From Lunularia cruciata (Eukaryota; Streptophyta; Marchantiopsida; Lunulariales; Lunulariaceae), in assembly GCA_948567375.1 (NCBI GenBank), contig OX419760.1, forward strand, positions 3,038,001 through 3,102,000: a stretch of 64,000 bases of DNA, written 5' to 3'. The notes below the pieces were generated by a model, which saw only the letters and a list, made by a program, of their open reading frames with translations, searched no databases and was not told where the DNA came from. A program made the position numbers and the translations under genes. Of the stretch, positions 57,701 through 64,000 are shown piece by piece. The number at the start of each line of letters is the position of its first letter. Position 1 is the first letter of the stretch.

Positions 57701-57876
57701 ATTCAAGAGCTATCAAAAGTCACACCTGATTGTGGACTTTACAAATATGTATGCACTTGCACTTATAGTCCCTAATCTCATTTTTTTCTGTATTCAAGAG
57801 CAATCAAAAGTCACACCCAATTGTGGACTTTACAAATATGTACACATTTGCACTTATAGTCCCTTATCTCATTTTG
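57701..57876. repeat. 91-bp tandem duplication
   Basis: 57701-57791 and 57792-57876 share 'attcaagagc(t/a)atcaaaag' and 'gtggactttacaaatatgta', with about 10 differences. Confidence 0.8.
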
Positions 57877-59149
57877 GAATGTGTGGTCTGTGAGCCGGCC
57901 TGTCTCTCACTCAGGATGAACCTCTAATGGCTATTATGGTAACGCACCATGGCTAAGAAGGCAAAGAACCCCAACTCCATCATACTCCTCCAAGGCTAAC
58001 ACTCCAAGACTCAAGCCATTGCTCACTAGAGAACTCAAAGAGAGAGAGATAGTTGCAAATCAAAGGATGATGAGTAACTCCTCACCCCTTGTTTATGTAC
58101 TTGTGAAATAGCTATGCACTAAAGTTACTATTTACCATAGTAACTCAAGTTACTAGGCTAAAAATCAAGTAAAGTCAAAAAGTATAAAGGAATAACCATC
58201 CACATGGGCATATTCTACTAAGTATGCAATCTTATCTTGACCCAACCACTAAGTCAAGGATTCCTTCACATAGGCTATCTTTGTACTATAAAAGAATCCA
58301 AAACAAAAAGACTTGCGGGCCCACGAGTTCTCAACTCTTTCCTCAAAGCCAAACACCTAGGAATAATACCAAGTCAACACACTAGAATCTAAAAGAATGG
58401 TGCTCATCTTTTCTACTTCCTTTAAAGTAAGGTCCCCATTATCTTAGCTATGACTAACTCTAGCCAATCATGACTAATGTAGAACCATCCTTTATCTCTA
58501 TATAAATAATATCTCTCAAGTATTTATACCAAGCTAAATATCACAATACCATACACATGCACAAATGAGTGCTATAGGTCCTAATTCATTCCATATCTAA
58601 AACCTAGATTTTTTGGTACCAATTGATACACATTACCACACTTAGTCTCACAAGTGGGAACCATCCCGGTAGCTTCTCACAATTTCTATGCTGGAAAGTC
58701 CCATAGCCATGCCAATAGGAGCCATTCTCACTACCATTCTCTTAGTTTTGGAGTAGAATCTACAACTCCCATAAGACATATTTGTCCCAAACTTTAAGTG
58801 GATGTAATTTCTTTCCTAGAGTTTTGTTTTCTATGATCTTTTTGTCTATGAGAAGACCTTGAGTAGATGCTCCCAAGGAGATAAGACATGCTCCATTTTT
58901 GCATCTATATTCACATAGATATGGGTCCCAATGTGAACTATATCTTTTTTTTACTCCCATAAATGGAATTTTGTAATATGAAGATCTGTCCCATACTTAC
59001 ATTACTACTCTCCCTTAGAAATTCTATCCTATAGTGGCTCTTCAAAATTCTACAAGTGCATTTCTTTACTTAATCAAACTCCATTTTAACAATTCTCACC
59101 AGGAGTTTGACATTACTTGTCACTCCAATGTACAAGACAATCAATTTAA
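57877..59149 (-). other. probable 3' non-coding region / LTR of the copia relic
   Basis: Lies downstream of the minus-strand copia RNase H. No second copy is present in the window, so the LTR boundaries cannot be set. Confidence 0.35.
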
Positions 59150-61182
59150 CTTTGAAGTCCAATTGCAACTATGCATTGCTTGAAATTTTCAATTATGACT
59201 ACCTTTGTAAACATATCTTCATGATTGCTTACTCCAAAATCTTCAGCTAAGTCAATACTCCACCATCTATCAATTCACAAATGAAATAATTCATAAATTG
59301 AATATGTTTTGTCTTGGCATGAAACACAAGATTCTCTGAAATATTGATAGCACTCTAGCTATCACTATGGAGTATATTGTCATCTTGTTTCTTGCCTAGC
59401 TCTACCATAAAGTTTTTTCAACCAGGTCATCTTTTTTCTTGCCTTTAAGATGGCCATGTACTCAACTTCTATGGTAGAAAGAGCATCACTCTTCTACAAA
59501 CAAGATATCTAACTAATGGTAGTACTACCCAAGGTAAACACATACACTATAGTGATCTTTTGATTATCCAAGTCTCCTCCCAAATTTTCATATCAATGAA
59601 GCCCTCTAGAATAGAATATCTTTGCTTGAAGCAAAGTGCGTTATCAAAGGTACTTGTCAAGTAGCATAACTACCATTTTATTGTTTCCCAATGGTCTCTT
59701 CTTGGGTTTGACATGAATCTGCTCACAACTCATACAACATGAGCAATTTCTGGCTTATTGCATACCATAGCTTACATCAAAATGCCATTTGCTGATGCAT
59801 ATGGTACTCTGCTCATGTAGTCTCTATTTGCATCAATTCTTGGTGATTGCTCCTTAAAGAGTTTGAAGTGACTTCCCAAGGGAGTAATTCAAATTGTGGC
59901 ATTCTATAGACCAAACTTGTACATCAATTTCTTGATGTACTTTTGTTGAGGTAATTTCAACATACATGTAGATATATCTTTGGTAATCCTTATTCCAAGT
60001 ATTTATTGTGAAGGACCTAGATCTTTCATTTCAAATACATCAGCAACTAACGCTTTAGCTTGCTGATTTTCTCATGTTGGATCCAACAGCCAACATGTTG
60101 TAAACATAAACAGCAGGATGATGTATGAATCAAAAAATTACTTAATGTACCAATAATGGTCCATTTTGCATCAGGTGTAACCATTGTTGGCCATAAAGCC
60201 ATCAAACTTCAACTACCATTGTTGAGGATCCTATTTCAAACCACATAGACTCTTCTTCACTTGCAGACCATGTCTACTTTGTTTGTGATCTGAAACCCCT
60301 CAGGCTACGCCATATAGACATCCTCCTCAGGTCTCCATATAGAAACATTGTTTTACATCTAGTTGCTCTAGATGCATATCCTTTGTAGTCACAATACCCA
60401 TGACCAATCTGATGGTAATCATCTTAACTATGGGAGAGAAGATCTCATTGTAGTCTACCTTTGGTCTATAAAAAACCTTTGCCAGAAATCTGACCTTGTA
60501 TCACTTGCTTCCATCATGTTCTTATTTGATTTTGTACACCTATTTTTTTGCAATGCCTTCTTTCCCTTTGGCAGCTTGGTCAATGACCAAGTCTCATTCC
60601 TTTTAAGGATTACATCTCTCCCTTCATTGCAAGCTCCGATTGCAATGAGTACTCCTTTTGCATTGTGTTTGAGTAGCATTTAGGTTCACCATTTTCTATC
60701 AAGAATAAGTAGTACATAGATGGGGAACACCTCTCTACTAGTTCTCATATTCTAGTAAATCTTCTCAAATCAATTGTAGGCATTTTGGTAGAAAACACAA
60801 AGATCTGGTATGACCTTTGTGTTTCTACCAAACTCCTATTTCCTAGAACATCATTCTTTGAAACACTTCTTCTTGATGTTTTGCTTGTTCTTCTAAAAGC
60901 TCAAAACATGATCCAAGCTTATCTTTGTAAATAACATTTTCACATTTCAACACTTATTCTCTTGATGTTTTGCTTGTTATTCTAAAACCTCAAAACCTGA
61001 TCCAAGATTATCTTTGTACATAACATTGTCATGGAAAATGACACCTGTACTTCTTAGCACTTTTCTATAATCTTCATTCCAAAGATGATAACCCATGTCA
61101 TCTGATCTGCAATTGATGAAGAAACACTTCTTTGACTTTGAATCAAGCTTGTCCCTATCAAAAACTTGAATCCTTGCATATG
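59150..61182 (-). pseudogene. Ty1/copia polyprotein: integrase C-terminus, RT, RNase H
   Basis: Minus strand, high to low coordinate: integrase C-terminal LDSKSKKCFFINCRSDDMGY and RKVLRSTGVIFHDNVMYKD (61140-61000), RT start (TWSLTKLPKGKKA near 60610-60560) and ASNGSIMYAMVCNKPEIAH (about 59810-59745). The RT box reads VYVYNMLAVGSN near 60120-60085, so the catalytic YVDD is changed to YVYN. RNase H region: HSDS.SAINISENLVFHAKT (about 59380-59310). Stops are frequent. The 5' part was cut off by the gypsy-A insertion at 61183 and would lie beyond it. Confidence 0.85.
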
Positions 61183-61785
61183 TGTAATATTCCAAGGACC
61201 AAATAACCCCTAAGAGAAACACAAGAGAGAAAACACAAGGCTTCAACACTAAATACTCCAATGCTCTAAAGGAGCACCTTGTCTTTATTATATAGTAAAG
61301 AAGATCCCTCAAAGGAAGCTCCACCCTTGGATCAAATACATGGGTTGGTGACATGTCAACAAGCTCCACCCTTAGAGTAGTTGCATGGATGGGTGACATG
61401 TTGGTCCTTGTCCTATTTGGCTGGTCAAACAGGTTTGACCAAAGGGAATGTTTAGCAAATCTTCCTATATGAAACTCAAAATTGCATGGATGAGGTACCA
61501 TTGTAAAGTTCTCAATGAGATGAATAGTGGAGAGAGAAGGAAAGCCTTCTAACTCAAAATGATCATATATATTTGTTTTTGAGGCCTAATTCATCCATTT
61601 AGGCCTCCAAAATTGGCTCTAAAGTTTTGAGTGTTTTTACCTCTTGCTCTATTAGTCAAAGTACTCTTTTGGTGACACCTCTATCTAATCTACTTAGTCC
61701 CTCATATACTCATATATAATATCACTCTAGATGTTACCAAGCCAATTTCCACCTTTAGATAATATGTCCAGCTATTGGTATTATA
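61183..61785 (-). repeat. 3' LTR of gypsy family A (minus strand)
   Basis: 603 bp. In sense orientation it starts TATAATACC (TG mutated to TA) and ends GGAATATTACA, collinear with 40858-41464. Confidence 0.82.
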
Positions 61786-62599
61786 AACCTCCCTCCTTTT
61801 AGGATACAACATCCTTGTTGCAAAGTTGTTACTCAAAAGATTGCACTAATACCAATGCATGGTTCAAGTTGCTTGTTGGCTCCATGTTGCCTCATACAAT
61901 GGGTACCCTTTCCAATGTACAAGATATTCCATATGTGGATGGTAGGTACCACGGATGCATTTTTGAGAATACATTTTACTTCATGTTCTTCTATCTCGTC
62001 ATTGAGTGTTGGACAAGGTCTAACTTCTTGCATTGAAGGAAAGTGAGGCGGTCAGAGTGTATATTTGCATAATAGGGAAACATGGAACATTAGATGGATC
62101 TTCATGTGTGATAGTAGCTTGAGGTGATAGGCCACTATGCCAATTTGATGAAGGATGAGAAAAGGCCCAATAAAATGAGGTCTAAGCTTACAACAACCAA
62201 CTAATGTGAGCTTGGTTATGGATAGCTAGACTTGATAGATTTATCTCCTTGTGCCATTGATGCGTATCTACAATTTTTTGTCAATTTTGGGTGATTTGTA
62301 ACTTGTGCTTTGTGTTCTCCACACCATATTGGATTCTAGAAACAAAAGTGTTGACAATATCAACCTTGGTAGCCACAAGGTGGATCTCCATCAAGCCCAA
62401 AGGTATGAAAGGATGCTCTTCATATTTGGGAAAGAATGGTATAGCCTATGTGGATACATTCACTAAATTGTTGTAGGAAAATTCCACTAATGGAAGGAAG
62501 GTGTTCTAACTCTCTTGCTCATCTAAGGTGATGCACCGGACCATGTCCTCAATAGTTTGATTAGCCCACTCTATTTTCCTAACATCATTGGTGGTAGGA

Positions 62600-62840
62600 T
62601 ACACATGAATCATTTTGCTAAATCAATCAACAAAGATTACAATGGTGTCAAACCCTAAGGTAGTCTTGGGCAATTCACAAACCAGATCTATGCTTACATG
62701 TTCCCAACATTGTGTAAGAGTAGGGAGTAGTTGAAGGAGTCCTATGGGACCTTGATTAGAAGCTTTATTTTGTTGATAGAGTAGGTAGCTTTGAACGTAC
62801 TCCATCAAATCATTGCTCATCTTGGGCCAATAGTAGTAGT
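62600..62840 (-). pseudogene. gypsy-A integrase core fragment
   Basis: Reads YVQSYLLYQQNKASNQ, SIDLVCELPKT and IVIFVD in one frame (62623-62820). The first catalytic Asp is present. The two zinc-binding Cys of the C..CQ.NK motif are Tyr, exactly as in the copy near 39680. Confidence 0.85.
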
Positions 62841-63121
62841 GTTTGACTCATCTAAGGTCTTCTCCACTCCAACGTGACTTCCAATGGTGCAATCATGACA
62901 TTCCACTATGATGGTGGTTTTTATATCTATGGTATGCAAACTCTATAACTTACCATCATAAAAAATGAGTCCTTAGGTATTGGTTATGTTTTTGGATGAT
63001 TGAGCAGCTACATTCTATGGGTCAATTTTTGAAGTAGCAATAATCCTTGGCTAGAATTTTGGGTTCATCTTGACCTCTACAACCAAATTTTTTTCTATAG
63101 GCATCCAAGTGAATGCATTTG

Positions 63122-64000
63122 TGTAATAACCCAACAAGTATCACTTTTGTGGTAACCAGCAAGTAACAATTTGTTCCCATAGAGATACGAGTCAAGAAGT
63201 ATTAAATACAAAGTAAAATGTCACAATCAGTTCTTCTTGAGTCTCTTAGGTAGAAACCACATCCAAAAGAGAGTAACAAGCATTGGATTCATAGTCTTGT
63301 CACAAACAAATCACACTTACAATCATAATCCATTAATATCTTTCCAAATCAATCTTGATTGTCATGATTCAGTTCTTTTGAAGGAGGCTACTTCACCATG
63401 AAACTACTTTTCCTTGGACTTGTGTTCCACCCCTCCACTAAAGGCACAACTTCCTCAATCAAAATTGCTTTGCATCAATCTAGCATTGTGATCACAATGC
63501 AAAATACTACCAACACTACAATTTCTCATAAATTTGTCAAGGCATTACTTTGATTGCTATCCACTTAGGATCAAATACACAAAATAAACATCAGCACTAC
63601 AGAATCCCACACCCAACACCCACTAATTGCAAATTGAACTTCTCCAAACTCTCACAAACACACACACACAAGATTGATATTTGGAATTAAGCTAAAACAA
63701 CAAGCACTAAGTTATTGCACTTTGCTTTACTCAAATTCAAAATATGATATTGAACAACAATATACTGCAAAGGCCTCCTTTAAATAGGCAAAGCACTCAA
63801 CTACATCCTATAAATCTCCAAATATGAATCATCTTACTATTGCTTCAAATCTCTACTTTCAAATCTGCAAATCCAAAATTACACTACACTTCTTCATATC
63901 TACACTTTTAGATCTCATAAATTGTTGACTAATCTAATCCAATGTCTACTTCTACTTCGGCTTCTAAACCCAAATTACCTTCAATTTTTTCCTCTACTTT
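63122..64000 (-). repeat. LTR of gypsy family B (runs off the window)
   Basis: TGTAATAACCCAACAAGTATC start, collinear with 23511-24340. It directly interrupts gypsy-A sequence, so it is a solo or terminal LTR of a later insertion. Confidence 0.75.

Larger units (their letters stand above)
61183..63121 (-). mobile_element. gypsy family A, minus strand, inserted in the copia
   Basis: 3' LTR at 61183-61785, then a purine tract (in sense AAAAGGAGGGAGG, about 61786-61800), the decayed chromodomain and integrase regions, and integrase core at 62623-62820. It is interrupted at 63122 by a family-B LTR. The target duplication cannot be checked because the other end is not in view. Confidence 0.8.

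Noticed and set aside
1..64000. CRISPR arrays, bacterial operons or integrated organelle DNA
   Set aside because: No spaced direct repeats of that kind, no Shine-Dalgarno/operon structure, and no organelle genes seen.

Overview
The window looks like nuclear DNA of a land plant. It holds two ordinary genes in a large amount of decayed retrotransposon DNA. The genes are a Cys-type, thioredoxin-type glutathione peroxidase with six GT-AG-spliced coding exons (minus strand, about 4.2-6.5 kb) and a secreted, single-exon, plant-type polyphenol oxidase (minus strand, 31.7-33.0 kb). A long intron-bearing gene, an intronless PPO with a signal peptide, and LINEs carrying a restriction-like endonuclease motif (not the L1/RTE types typical of angiosperms) suggest a bryophyte-grade plant, perhaps a liverwort. 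That guess is low-confidence inference.

Layout. 0-15 kb: fragments of one LINE family (family R), the peroxidase gene, a foldback MITE-like element and AT-rich DNA. 15.3-20.9 kb: one complete Ty3/gypsy chromovirus with 422-bp LTRs, a perfect 5-bp target duplication, PBS, purine tract, Gag, protease, RT/RNase H, integrase and chromodomain. 21.4-28.3 kb: relics of a second gypsy family (B) with a solo LTR of family A inside it, an unidentified degenerate minus-strand coding stretch, and an internally deleted relative of the chromovirus. 28.3-35.1 kb: the PPO gene and its surroundings. 35.2-42.7 kb: a second LINE family (S) split by a 5'-truncated gypsy-A element. 43-49.7 kb: minisatellites and short LINE tails. 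49.7-52.1 kb: another S copy. 52-56.2 kb: R tails and an R copy. 56.4-64 kb: a SINE-like repeat, a copia relic, gypsy A inserted into the copia, and a family-B LTR inserted into that gypsy.

Strongest observations. (1) The chromovirus separates gag from protease by a textbook -1 frameshift signal: a GGGAAAC heptamer in the right phase, a 6-nt spacer, a perfect 10-bp stem holding the gag stop codon, and a 7-nt loop-to-downstream match that makes an H-type pseudoknot. (2) Its LTR U3 carries perfect heat-shock-element arrays upstream of a TATA box, and one array survives in a diverged relative. (3) LINE families R and S share a C-terminal CxC...HxxxC knuckle and a D-x12-D motif of the R2-type endonuclease. 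Family R ends in a conserved two-hairpin tail, seen on more than a dozen full or tail-only copies, with the stop codon inside the first hairpin. (4) The PPO has a Ser where the Cys of the thioether Cys-His bridge should be, and lacks the usual C-terminal KFDV domain.

All coding calls on transposons are for broken copies. Boundaries given as round numbers are estimates by eye.
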